Shown here piece after piece: positions 34,726 through 45,534 of a DNA stretch of 64,000 nt. Origin of the DNA: Fennellomyces sp. T-0311 (Eukaryota > Mucoromycota > Mucoromycetes > Mucorales > Lichtheimiaceae); NCBI GenBank assembly GCA_025266875.1, contig JALLLT010000007.1:310001-374000 (forward strand), given 5' to 3'. The notes below the pieces were generated by a model that worked only from the letters and a program-made list of their open reading frames with translations, made no database searches and was not told the origin of the DNA. The stretch's first letter is position 1. Every line of letters begins with the position of its first letter. Position numbers and translations under genes: made by a program.

Positions 34726-36120
34726 GTGCTCAATCTGCCATTACAAAAAATGAGTGGATCACGTTTATTCACATACAAGTTTTTGATCGAGCAGTACCAC
34801 CTGGGAACCTTTGTTAAAAGAAAGACCTGGCAGAAGCTGTTAGAGGAGGTCCTTGGTATTGGAGAACCAACGGCAAAAAAGATCATTGCCTTGGCCAAAG
34901 GAAATGAAACGCCCAAAGAACCAAAGCAGATTGGTCGGCTAAAGAAGGTTCTCGAGTAAGAATTCATTCACGCAATGCGTAAAATTCGCTCTAGACCGTG
35001 CCAAGGCTGATGAGCCCGTTACTGCACAGCTAATCCAGGACCACCTCAAGGATGAACGCTTTGAGCTACCCTGCCTCGCAGTTCTCAAAAAGGATACGAA
35101 GAAGGCTGGATTACGTGATAAAGCCAAAATATTTGGATGACAGCGATGAAATTGTGGCGTACAGAGAGAAAGATGTCCAACGTCGCTTGGACGCACCTTG
35201 ATCGCAAAGGCTTGCCCATCAAAGCCGAGGTACTTCTCGATGAATCACCTTGATCACCACGTTAAAAGAACCCGGTATGCTTCTGGTGGTAAGGTAAACG
35301 AGGCTGGACGGAAACCTATACTGGTTATTTTTGGTGCTTTCGTGGTCATTAGTCAGCGAGATGATCTACACGCAAAATTGGTAGAGGAAGACATTGTCGT
35401 CTGGCCTTTGAAAGGTAAAACACATGTTGACCAACCGGAGCCTGAGACTGGCGACAAACGCAAGCGTACTCCCGGTCGATCCCCTACGAAAAGCACGCCA
35501 AAGGAGTGGAAGAACTTGCCAAAGTGTGTAAAAGATGCCAAGATCGCCCCAGATTACAATGATTACCATGACAACTTCAATGCAGATCTTTTTGAGAGAC
35601 TGTTTGAACGCCTGTGTAAAAAAAACTGGAGGACTTGGGCTTCGAGCGCATCATCCATATGGATGGTGCCAAATATCACTTTCGCAAGGATGACCCGATC
35701 CCAGCTAGCCAAGCTAAACGTCAAGAAATAACCGACTAGTATACCGCGAATCGCCATCACTTGCCCATTTCAACACGAAAACAAGGGGTATCAAAGAAGG
35801 AACTTCTGGTAGATTTGAAGCATTAGCGAGAAAAGCTCCAGAAACATACGCAGTGTATGACATCGCCCGAAAGCATGGTCATGACATCCAGAAGACGCCG
35901 CCGTATCACTGCGAGCTGCAACCAATAGAGGGACTTCGGGCCATCGTTAAGTAGAAAGTTGCCTATAACCGGATCCCCAACTGCACTGAAGTACAATTTG
36001 CTCGGCAGCTGTACACTTTCTTCTCTGATATGGGTAAAAACGAACTTATTACCCTTCGGAAAAAAATGCGGAGCAATGTCGACAGCACAATGAAGATTCA
36101 GTCGGGGAAAATTAAAAGGT
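34726..36120 (+). pseudogene. Decayed DDE (IS630/Tc1-superfamily type) transposase, copy B
   Basis: The frame begins with a Lys-rich HTH region (TWQKLLEEVLGIGEPTAKKI). It breaks, then resumes at 35198 with VLLDESP, the first catalytic motif, and ILVIFGAFVVI, the beta strand after it. A basic stretch (GDKRKRTPGRSPTKS) is followed by NDYHDNFNADLFERLFERL, similar to copy A. After a shift near 35625 comes HMDGAKYHFRKDDPIP (second Asp). The end has ARKHGHDIQKTPPYHCELQ with PIEG, the third catalytic Glu region, near 35930. Several stops and shifts: inactive. It extends further 3' than copy A. Confidence 0.72.
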
Positions 36121-36158
36121 TCATGTTTCGTTCTTCCTACCTAAAATTACGTTCTACA

Positions 36159-36207
36159 ACAGTGTACAGCTTTTAATCAATAAATTAAAAACACAACTGT
36201 ACAGTGT
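36159..36207. repeat. Short imperfect inverted repeat
   Basis: ACAGTGTACAGCTTTTAAT faces ACACTGTACAG..TTTTTAAT in reverse, with a short loop. It lies just past the transposase relic and may be its end region or a transcription-stop hairpin. Confidence 0.4.
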
Positions 36208-36776
36208 AAGGACAAACACCTCCAGCGAGCAAGAACATTTTGTTCCATGAGGAATAGACATGAATTCACAATGTTATCAGCCTTCAAAGTTTGGATACAT
36301 GCATCCCGGCGGAACGTTATTTTGAAAGTAGGCGGGAACTTTATTCCGCACCATGTCTCTTAAGCAGTGTGAATAAATTCTTGGCTTACGATTGCAAATA
36401 CAATGGGCTCCTAGATTTCCTGTTGGTTGGAGGAAGTGGAAAGTACTGCTGTCAAAAAGCAACAGCGAATGTGGGTGGGAATGTGATACCGGCTCTTTGC
36501 CAGTCAGAATGATCGCAGTTCCATTCACCGTTAACACCTCGCAATCTCAACACATCTCACGATTGGCGTTCGACCACGGAAATCAAGCTTGTTTCGTACG
36601 CAGGCTTTGAACACGCTGCCCACTGATCTCACTTCTGTCGTTCTACTCCATCACATGCACTGAGCGACAGCCAGAATGGCAATCCAGATAACAGCTTGTT
36701 GAACGACACACAACTCCATCAGCTCTGTATACTTTGATAAAGTATGGGCTTGGCTGCAAACGTTACACTGTGGCAC

Positions 36777-36784
36777 TATATAAG
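36777..36784 (+). promoter_or_regulatory. TATA-like box of HET gene 1
   Basis: TATATAAG about 137 bases before the ATG. The aligned site in the second HET copy reads CATAAAAC, so the two promoters differ here. Confidence 0.45.
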
Positions 36785-36920
36785 AGAACCAAGCCCTTTC
36801 GTTTCCTTCTTTTTCCTTCTCTTTCGTCCTTTTCACCTGCATCTGTAAAGAGTCAACTGTACGTTGTCCGTAAAGCTTTGTGATTTATCCCCTTGAACCA
36901 CAGAATAGTATGCCGTAAGC

Positions 36921-38543
36921 ATGTATATCGAGTACGTCACGCCGCAACGAATAGCCGATCCAAACATTACCGAGTACAACTCGAAGGGAGGCGAATTCAG
37001 ACCTACATGGCTCATCCGCGCTTCCGACTGGGAAAAGGTTCTTGGCACCGATGCTGTTGATGGCTACCACACCCTATCGTATTGCTGGGAGCAGTCAGGC
37101 GATATCAAGAAACTTGAAAACGGCGAACATGTTTGCGTTGACAAAGGGCGCCATCGTATTAAAGCTGCTGTAGAGAAACGTAGAGCGTCCACTTTTTTTC
37201 GAAAACATAGAACAACGAAAGTGACATACGACAAATTGCTCCAGCGGATATGCAAGGACTTTGACATCGAGTACTTGTGGTACGACAAGATCTGCATCGA
37301 CCAGACCAACAAGGCAGAAAAGCATCGCGAAATCAAACAAATGCACCTCATTTACAGCAACGCACGTTACACAGTCGCCTTGGTCCCCGAAATCTACATT
37401 GAGGATCCCGAGGTTTTCGACCGTATGATGTGGGGATACAGATATACTGAAGCTAAATCCAATGCACTTAGTCAAATGCGGAAATCACTGTGGTTCCGAC
37501 GGAGCTGGACACTGGAAGAAGTCATGATGTCTACGCGGATTTTGGTCGTTGGACGAAACACCCATTTTTGGTCTCTTGCAGATATCAAACAAGGTGACAA
37601 ACGAAAGGAAGACGACGGACTGGCCATCATGATGCTCGGATTCAAGGAACGTACAGTGAAAAGCGCAAACCAAGTCCTCTGTTACACGCACAGGCGTACA
37701 AGCACGAAGGAACACGACAAGATATTTGCGCTGGCCAACATTTTTGCAGACTTGATTTCCATCGACGTCGATTACGACAGCGACGTGTCCGCTGCAGTAA
37801 ACGCATTTTACCGACGCTTGGCCCAAAGGGATCTATCGCTCATGTGTTTCGGGTCGGTGCTGCGTTCTTGGAATGGAAAGCTTATCTTTACGACAACCAT
37901 GGGATCCTATGGCCTTCCTTCTTGGACAGGCGTTGCTGGGTTGCACTCAACTAGGCCAATTGCTGATACTACACTGGACCAGAATTACGATTATACGATA
38001 GACGAGAATATGGTGTTACATATGCACTGCCGATACCACACCATACACCCTCGCAAATACGACAATTTCAATGTCTTCAAAGAAGAGGAACGAATGAAGA
38101 AAGCAAGGAGTAATTATTTCAAAAAGATCAACTCAATGGATAACTTTGACGACGAAAGCGAGGCGTTGGATTGGAGTCAATGGACCATGCTTAAAACATC
38201 AATCTGCTATTCCACGCATTATTACAAACCAGACAGCCAAGCTCAATTCCTCTCACCGGTGTTGCCACTCTCCCTCACCGAAGAATGCGACGAGTGTGTC
38301 ATTTTGGGCGTCGTATTTGACAGTGTGATTCCAGCAGTAGTCGATGATGCCTTTGCTGATTATGATCACACTTATTTCTCGCCAGTCGCAAGAAGGCTGA
38401 CCGATGGCTCTTACAAAATAATCGGTATCATATTTCTGAAACGCTTCCAATATAACGAGCCGCGCATCAGCCCACGAGAAGCTATGGATAAAATGTTCAA
38501 TAACCCTGGCTGTGATACTACTGAACACTTTTATATCAAATAA
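36921..38543 (+). CDS. HET (heterokaryon incompatibility) domain protein 1
   Basis: One uninterrupted frame of 540 residues. HET-domain proteins (PF06985) in other fungi trigger cell death after recognition of non-self, and the fold is related to TIR domains. Motifs in order: YHTLSYCWEQSGD (about residue 50), LWYDKICIDQTNKAEKHREI with QMHLIYSNA (about 120-145), and WFRRSWTLEEVMMS (about 190). The C-terminal half is unassigned, with LPSWTGVAG and a DECVILGVVFDS strand. It is 8 residues longer than the paralogue at 58215..59813. No extra NACHT, WD40 or ankyrin domain is fused. Role as incompatibility or immune-type effector is inference from the family. Confidence 0.85.
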   Translation: MYIEYVTPQRIADPNITEYNSKGGEFRPTWLIRASDWEKVLGTDAVDGYHTLSYCWEQSGDIKKLENGEHVCVDKGRHRIKAAVEKRRASTFFRKHRTTKVTYDKLLQRICKDFDIEYLWYDKICIDQTNKAEKHREIKQMHLIYSNARYTVALVPEIYIEDPEVFDRMMWGYRYTEAKSNALSQMRKSLWFRRSWTLEEVMMSTRILVVGRNTHFWSLADIKQGDKRKEDDGLAIMMLGFKERTVKSANQVLCYTHRRTSTKEHDKIFALANIFADLISIDVDYDSDVSAAVNAFYRRLAQRDLSLMCFGSVLRSWNGKLIFTTTMGSYGLPSWTGVAGLHSTRPIADTTLDQNYDYTIDENMVLHMHCRYHTIHPRKYDNFNVFKEEERMKKARSNYFKKINSMDNFDDESEALDWSQWTMLKTSICYSTHYYKPDSQAQFLSPVLPLSLTEECDECVILGVVFDSVIPAVVDDAFADYDHTYFSPVARRLTDGSYKIIGIIFLKRFQYNEPRISPREAMDKMFNNPGCDTTEHFYIK

Positions 38544-38570
38544 AGTACATGTGCTGTTGTAAAGGCAGTA

Positions 38571-39398
38571 TCATAGCAAATCACCAAGTGACCAACTTTC
38601 GGCTACGGGTTTCAGAATTTTTTCGGGTGAGCTACTCCAGTTCCACATACCACTACGTATCTGGCGATGAAATGGTAGACTGGCTCGTTTGTATGGCTTG
38701 GATCGTAAGACTTCATAAGCAATCTGACTTCTGATTTGTTCGCACATATCAATCTCTTAATTACACATCCTTTAAGGCAAAGTCTTTTATACAGCAGTTT
38801 CCCGTTTTTAGGCGCTCTATACGGCGTTTGAAAAGGAAGTCTTTACGAATCGGTTGGTCCGTCTGGATCAAACTTGACATTTCTTTTTTTTATAATATGG
38901 CTTGAAGCACATCGCTATTCGCATTCCCGCTCTGCCCGATCTCGTTTAAAGTAGAGAAAACCCCGTGCATCAGAGGGTCAAAAGTAAGAGTGAAAGTTTG
39001 GTGAATCTTGTGAACAAGGAGAAAGAACGAGAGGGAGGGGGCCCGTTCTCGAAAGTACTGGCTGGGTTGAGTCGGTGAATCTGTTATGTGGGGTACGGGA
39101 TGCTGTTGCGTATACATGACATTATGGGGAAGCGCTGATGCGAAAAGAGCAGAGGTGGTGGGTGATATATGGAAAGGCGGTCGTCAATTCTGGAAGCAAG
39201 CAAAGGGTAGCTGCATGAAGACAATGGTACGCACTGTGTAACGATCCTATCGGTTGGCAGCTGAAGTAAACACTGCAGGATTGGATTTGAGAATGGACGC
39301 CAGGAAGTTGTGTCAGAGTTGCAGCGAAGGAAACAAGGAGGTGGGAAAAACGCAGCTTTACCATCCTCCTCTCTCTTTTTCCCGCTCCATTCACCATA
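38571..39398. other. Intergenic region
   Basis: No gene supported. A T/C-rich tract at 39355..39385 lies directly before the ATG of the Fanzor relic and may be what is left of its promoter. Confidence 0.4.
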
Positions 39399-39909
39399 AT
39401 GGATGCTAACTACGGTGCAACTCGCTTCACTTCTTCCAGTAACCTTCAAATTGGCATCACGCAACTTTCTGAAGAACGACTTGAAGACGCAACCAGGTAC
39501 CTGACAGAGCGTATTATGGGGAAAGGGAACCTCACCAAAGTCATGAAGGCTTTGCAGAGAAGCGATCTCGAAGCAACCCAAACATCGGCAACTCTTGCAC
39601 AAATCCTGAACAACAAAGAGGAACACGCATGTCCGTTATGCTTGAGCCCAATGAAGCCCAATGAAGCTTTATAAGTATCGTCGAGAAGGCGAACTGAAGG
39701 CAGTAAATGGCCCACTGAGGTGTACGAACGTCCGTTGCCCTTGTCATCGAAACAGTACCTATGGAAGAGATGACGCCGCGGCCTTTAACATCGCAATTAG
39801 AGGGCTGTCCATCACTATTTCAAAGGACAACACACCGCTGCCTGCGTTCAGGAGAAATCCACATGACCCATATCAAATCAATCACAACATGGAAATCTTT
39901 TCGGTGTAG
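39399..39909 (+). pseudogene. Fanzor C-terminal relic (zinc ribbon plus RuvC-III)
   Basis: The first frame (39399..39674) starts MDANYGATRFTSSS and runs to EEHACPLCLSPMKPNEAL. A short duplication (cccaatgaag twice, about 39648..39667) breaks the frame. The next frame (39661..39909) reads KLYKYRREGELKAVNGPLRC, CTNVRCPCHR and GRDDAAAFNIAIRG. This aligns residue by residue with the end of the Fanzor gene at 49.5 kb (KLQKYRVDGKLKTANG, CTNPDCPLHH, NRDGAASFNIAV). RuvC-I and most of the protein are missing. The last catalytic Asp is kept. The N-terminal 60 residues do not match the other locus. Confidence 0.75.
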
Positions 39910-39936
39910 CTCTTGTGTTCTCGTTCGCTGCTCCAA

Positions 39937-39951
39937 CCAGCTTGAAGCTGG
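39937..39951. repeat. Perfect hairpin after the Fanzor relic
   Basis: CCAGCTTGAAGCTGG is a perfect 7-bp stem with one-base centre, flanked by CTCCAA and an A-rich run. It could be a folded 3' RNA element or chance. Confidence 0.35.
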
Positions 39952-41287
39952 AGAAAAAGAGAGTTTAGTTACATAGCTGAACGCCTGTATTTTTCTGATA
40001 TAGCTTTTTCGATACACACATGTTGTATGTAGCTTTTGCCTTAGCAATGGTTTTTTTTTTGGCTTGGTGCAGAGAAGCCGATGCTCCAGGAGGAATCCTC
40101 ACCCTTTCTAACCGGTCTGCTTTCGCCTCAGCTACTAGCCATTCCGTACACCAGGTGCGACGAAGGGCGTAGCAATGGTCGTAACGCTAATACCTAGCTT
40201 ATATGTTCTGACGTTTTCGCACACTATAAAGTTAAACATCTGTGTCTCATGAGCTAGAACAGAAGTGGGTATTTTAGTTCTATTCTTGTTATTTAATATT
40301 CCTGGTGGATATACAATAGACGAGTTACTTACATAATCGGATTAGAATTAGGATTATGGGGTTAAGGCATAGTCGAGTGAGTACCCTTTAAAGTTTCTTG
40401 TGTGTGCACAATGTTGCACACCTTTATTGATCCAGATAAGGTACATTCCATTTTAGCAAGAGATCTTGTTATCTGCGCGCACCATACCACTTTGATAACG
40501 ACAGTCGTGCTACCCGCGAGCCAAATGATCGTGCTGTCAGCCCCATTGTACCTTAGCGAGCAAAAACTAATATTCAGAAACCAAAAGTTGAGTCGAAATC
40601 GAATTGAGTTATCGCCACAACCATTTTTTGCACTCCAGCAACATGAGTGAAGGAGTATGTGCTTGTGTCACTTTCCCAAAAGGAGTCCTCGTTTTTCCGC
40701 AAGGAATTACCACGCTTCAGCGATTTGTAGCCCAGATGAATATATGGATAAACGTTAAAGCTCGCTATCATGGCTTACCTTTGAGCATGCAGTTGAACAT
40801 CATTCGCGAGAACGGGCCAGATCAAGAGCTTTATGAGCAGTCAGTAAGCCCATCGATGGAGTTTTTCGATTAGATAAGCGGTAATTGTTTCTCAGCTCAA
40901 ACATTCTAACCGTACAAGTGCCGTTTTCATTTCACACCATATGATTCTCATTACTTTAGTGAGAGATGGCTACTATATATTGTGTGCATATTTAGGTGGT
41001 ACAAATGGACGGCGGGGCCACACCAACAGCGGGAGGCTGCCGTAGTCAGAGAGTGTCACTACTAGTTCCTCCCTCTACGGAGATCCATGCGCCCCTGAGG
41101 TGTCAGAGGACTGTACCCTGAATCGATGCGCCGTATGCTGCCAGATCGGTTCGAATATAACCCTCTCTTTCTTTTGGCTGTAACTGCCCCAGCATGTCCA
41201 CAACGGAAACTATCGAAAAGGTCTATAGTTACACCACCAAAGCAAAACCATGTTTGCAGCACCGACGGTTGTTAGTTTTCTTTCCCA
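39952..41287. other. Intergenic region
   Basis: One open frame of 76 residues at 40643..40873 (starts MSEGVCACVTFPKG) has no recognisable domain and is a weak candidate. The rest shows nothing. Confidence 0.35.
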
Positions 41288-42518
41288 ATGAATCACCAAA
41301 GGGACAGTTTTGCGGATCGCATTGCTGCTGCCCGCCGCGAAGCTGAAACCCTAAAAGAAGAGGTCAAAAAACGACGGGAAACACTAGCAGACTCCTCATG
41401 TAATCACAGCTTGGACGGAATTGAGAAAGTTGAGAAAAGCTCATTATACTTTTTTTCCAAGTACAAGAAATTGCACGAAAGAATCTCACAGCTCTTCCAC
41501 GACTGTCGCTTCGTGTACGAAAATCACTCAAAGGCCATTTAGCCAAAGTCTATGCATTGCATTGGGCGCAAGATCAAGCACAGTTAGTCACAGCTTCTCA
41601 AGATGGAAAACTTCTTGTTTGGCTACCGTACCTGGCACACAAGATAGTCTCGATCCCACTGCAATCGTCATGGGTAATGACGTGTGCTCATTCTCCTTCG
41701 TCCAACCTTATTGCTTCAGGCGGCTTGGACAATGTATGCTCAATTTTTAACCTCAAAACACGCGATGGACCGACCCGACCAGCAAGACAGTTGGCAGGCC
41801 ACACTGGATATCTCAGCTGCTGTCGGTTCTTAAGCGAACGCCAGATCCTTACATCGAGTGGCGATACCAGCTGTGTCCTTTGGGACATTGAATCGAGTGT
41901 CAAAGTCGACGATTTTCGGGAGCACAGCGGCGATGTCATGTGGTAACTCAAAAAAAAAGATAGAGGAAAGCAACCATCTCATCAATCTTTGCACCAGTTT
42001 ATCAGTCACGAGAACCAATCCGCATATCTTTATATCCGGTGCATGCGACAATACAGCCAAAGTGTGGGACATTCGCGACAAAAAGAAGTGTATTCAAACG
42101 TTCTCGGGTCACGAATCGGATATTAACGCAATCGACTTTTTCCCCGATGGCGGCGCCTTCGGTACCGGTTCAGACGATGCAACGTGCCGTCTATTTGATC
42201 TACGCGCCGATCGCGAACTCAATGTTTACTCAGACGAAAATAATTATTGCGGTGTGACCTCCGTCGCTTTCTCCAATTCTGGTCGTGTGTTGTTTGCTGG
42301 TTATGATGACTACAAGTGCCAGATATGGGATACTATGCGGAATGAGCATATTGGCACACTGTCTAGTCACGAAAACCGCGTGTCATGTCTTACAGTATCT
42401 GCGGATGGCAAAGCTTTATGTACCGGCAGCTGGGATCATACTGTTAAGGTAATTTGGGGAAGCATCTGCCATGTCCTGGGAAGCTAATGGTTTTTCGTAT
42501 TAGATTTGGGGATTCTAG
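41288..42518 (+). CDS. Heterotrimeric G protein beta subunit
   Basis: Four exons, 41288..41399, 41492..41942, 41998..42448 and 42504..42518 (introns 92, 55 and 55 nt), give 342 residues, the usual G-beta length. The N-terminal helix ([19 protein letters not shown]) forms the coiled coil with G-gamma. Seven WD repeats follow: [15 protein letters not shown] with SQDGKLLVW, then [78 protein letters not shown] and [12 protein letters not shown] at the end. The very short last exon (IWGF) completes blade seven. It couples receptors to downstream effectors such as MAPK and cAMP routes; mating or nutrient sensing is a likely context. Confidence 0.93.
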
Positions 42519-43046
42519 GTCCAATTGTAAATCCTGTCTTCTCCACAATGTGTTATTACAAAGTAAACATGTAAAATCTAATTATTTACAGCTTTAACAT
42601 CTATATTTGAACAATTAAAATACCGGGGTACACATACCATATGCCGCACATTACGGTTTGTAATACCGTGCCGATATTCTGCAAGCTGGACAGTTCGTAT
42701 CCCGTATCCATGAAATTAAGTTGCAAGCAACAGTTGTCATCCCTATTGTTCTCGATTTTAGACGAAGATTATTTTGTGTAACATGCCGGATGAAGGATGA
42801 AGGCCATCGTGGCAAAACCTATTTTCCGCAACGGACGCTCGGAAAGAAAACTGACCAGGAGATGCATAAGCACAGGCACACGTACCATTTGCAAAAAACA
42901 TGCAGGACGTGAAACCAAAACACCGGATACAAAGTCATGGTCAACAGAAAAGATGGAATGATAAAGTACGCTATGGAGACTAACGATAACGCGTAGAGTA
43001 AAAATAATTCCTGCAACTTTTCCCAAGTGCGTTACAAGAAAGAAAA
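42519..43046. other. Intergenic region
   Basis: 3' flank of G-beta and 5' flank of the next gene. No gene seen. Confidence 0.4.
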
Positions 43047-43760
43047 ATGAACCGTATTCCAGAATCTCAACTACGCGATGTTTCGCCTCAGGAATTGAGC
43101 GAGCTTTTCGACGATTTGTTCAATGAGACAACTCAATGGGTATCAGATTCCGAGCAGTGGCCCACTAGGTCGCAAACGAGGGGTGTCACTGTGAAGCAAA
43201 TGCCCAGGATTGGGAATGAGCAGCAGTACAAGGTTCTTCAGCGCAGCAGCCTGCATTCCGACGTGTCTTACGACGAACTACGAGAACTCTTGTTTGTGAA
43301 CCATTCTTTGAACGAAACCAAATACGTGGAATTGATGGTGGAAGCAAAAGAAATACTTGCACTTCCCAGCAACCATAACGGAGCAGCAGGTGTTTACTGG
43401 CTTGGATTTAAGGCAACATTGGCGTCCAGTCGCGAGTTTATCGAATTGGTTGTGACGAACGAACGCAAGGATGAAAAGAGTGGATTACGCGAATTCATGG
43501 TTGTGTCTAAACCCATCAAGACGAGTTCACCCCCAGTTCGGAATTACACTCGTGGACGCTACGAGGCATGGGAACGCGTACGCGAAACTGATGACGGGAA
43601 GGTGGAATGGGTCTGTATCCAACGTTCAGACCCCGGTGGATGGATACCAAGATGCTTATCTGACTGGGTAATCGCCAAAGAATTTCACAAGGATGTACAA
43701 TTTGTGGTGGAATATATTTGCAAGAACAGATCATCTACTAAAATTACAAATAAACAGTAG
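43047..43760 (+). CDS. START-like (DUF3074-type) protein
   Basis: A single-exon frame of 237 residues starting MNRIPESQLRDVSPQELSEL. The middle has YVELMVEAKEILALPSNHNG, VYWLGFKATLASSREFIELV and LREFMVVSKPIKTSS, then GRYEAWERVRETDDGKVEWV and PGGWIPRCLSDWVIAKEF. The order (SSREF, a beta strand, FxVVSKP, and a C-terminal WIPxxxxxxxxxxxF helix) fits the START-like lipid-binding fold of fungal DUF3074 proteins. The ligand is unknown. Confidence 0.65.
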   Translation: MNRIPESQLRDVSPQELSELFDDLFNETTQWVSDSEQWPTRSQTRGVTVKQMPRIGNEQQYKVLQRSSLHSDVSYDELRELLFVNHSLNETKYVELMVEAKEILALPSNHNGAAGVYWLGFKATLASSREFIELVVTNERKDEKSGLREFMVVSKPIKTSSPPVRNYTRGRYEAWERVRETDDGKVEWVCIQRSDPGGWIPRCLSDWVIAKEFHKDVQFVVEYICKNRSSTKITNKQ

Positions 43761-43812
43761 ATAAATAGTGGATTAGGTTTAAAAGAAATTGAGTACACTA
43801 GATGTTAAAGGT

Positions 43813-45534
43813 TTAGTCCCATTGGCGAGGAGCAGCACCACAACCAGCGCGCTTGCCGCGGTTCTCGTTGAACTTCTTCTTGTTGCCCTTGCCCTTTCCG
43901 TTGCCCTTGCCGTTGTTGCCCTTATTAGGGACAACACCGTTGACATCTTCGGTAGAGGTGGCATAAGTGGCGAGGGAGTGGGCAATAGCCTTGGCATGAA
44001 GCAAGAAGGCCTCGTTGTTGAGGTTCTCGGTGGTATCGCAAGCTTGATGGTAGCACTTGTCAAAGGCAACACCAGCCTCACCACCGTACCATGCCACCTG
44101 CTCTTCAGTCTTGACTTCCTCAGCACCAGTGAAGGTACCACCAGATGGGATGCCGACATCCTAAATAGCAATTGGTTATTATCCACTCAACACCCGAGCA
44201 TAATGAAAAAGACAGAACTTACAATGAAAGGTCCGTAGTCACTGCGGCCATTGAACTCGGAGGGTTCGTGCTTGGCACCTTGGCTTTCAAAGTATTTTTG
44301 GAGGAGGACTTCGATGGCAGCAGAACCCTCTGGACCAGCAATAGGGCTGTCAGAGCCATCACCGTCGTAGATACCGTTGTAGTAGTTGGGGCTAAAGTAA
44401 TTCAATTTCGGTCAGCAAATTAAGCACTAAAAATAAAGTGGCTATAAATTTACCTGGCAATCATATCAAAGTTGAGGTACAAGGCAATGTTTGCAATGTC
44501 CTCCTCGGACAACTGGGATACATAGTATTCAGCACCCAAAAGACCGTATTCTTCAGCAGTCCACCAGCAGAAACGGACAGCGTTGTTGGGCTTGACGTTG
44601 CGGAAGAGATAGGAGATTTCAAGCAGAGCAGCAGATCCAGAACCGTTGTCGTTGATACCGGGACCAGCGGTGACAGAGTCAGAATGAGCACCGAGCATAA
44701 CGACGTTGGTCTTGTCACCAGACTTGGTCTCAGCACAGACGTTAGCGCTCTGACGCTCCTCGCTGATTGTAACCAATTCGAGGTTCAAGGATACAGTGGA
44801 TGAAGCGGCAAGAGCAATCAACTCCTCACCGGCAGCCTTGCTAATACCAGCAACAGGGGCAGATCCGGGGAAAACTCCACCAAGAGTACCGTTGAGCTCA
44901 CCATCCTCAGTGTTATACACCAAAAGACCAGCAGCTCCTGCTTCACCTGCAGCAACGGCCTTTTCGCCGAACGAGCAAGTGCCACGCTGGACAAGGGCGA
45001 TCTTGCCAGTAACATCACCATATTCGGCAGCTGTGCAACCGAGGCCACCAGTATTTACAAGGTCTGCAGCGACACCACCCTCGCCTGTGCTTTCACTGAA
45101 AGTCATCGTCACAATGCTGAGTTCGGGGTTTTCAATCTCTGGAGAAAGAATAATGGCCGATTGAGAGATTGCCTCACTATAAGGGTAGTAGGCGTCTATT
45201 TTACATAATGAATCAGCATGAATGGATCGTGAACTATGAAAATGCAAATCTTACATTGCTTCCAGGTGTCATAACCGTTCTGCTTGCCAAAGTTGTAAAT
45301 GTAATCAACAGTCGCGTTGTGGCCGGTCGAGCCAAAGACACGGTTATCGTTACCGCTGTTGTCAGCGAAGCTCTGGAGAGCATCGGTATGACGAAGGAGA
45401 CCCTTGATCTTGAGACGGTTGGTCAGCTGGTTCGACAAAGCGTGGGCAGGAGGGCCACGTTCTTCGAGAGGAGCCCCCTGGGCAGTGCAGGACAAGAGAG
45501 CGATGGCGGAGGCAATGGCTGGAAGAACGCGCAT
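43813..45534 (-). CDS. Aminopeptidase Y-like M28 zinc peptidase, secreted/vacuolar
   Basis: Four exons on the minus strand, 45534..45255, 45195..44454, 44391..44223 and 44160..43813 (introns 59, 62 and 62 nt), give 512 residues. A signal peptide (MRVLPAIASAIALLSCTAQG) is followed by a propeptide region. A PA insert (GKIALVQRGTCSFGEKAVAA) sits in the middle. The M28 metal ligands are visible: GAHSDSV, GINDNGSGSAALLE, WWTAEEYGLLGAEYY, NFDMIASPN and CYHQACDT. The substrate is the N-terminus of peptides. The extra C-terminus is basic and Gly/Asn/Lys-rich (KGNNGKGNGKGKGNKKKF). Confidence 0.93.

Larger units (their letters stand above)
36371..38570. repeat. Inverted duplication, left copy
   Basis: About 2.2 kb including 550 bases of 5' flank, the HET gene and its stop. 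It matches 58190..60305 in reverse orientation. Matching flank blocks include TGTTGGTTGGAGGAAG and ATGTGGGTGGGAATGTGAT-like segments. Similarity ends just past the stop (ACATGTGCTGTT). Confidence 0.85.

Noticed and set aside
40643..40873. 76-residue frame MSEGVCAC..
   Set aside because: Start context is acceptable but no family, neighbour relation or conservation can be shown.
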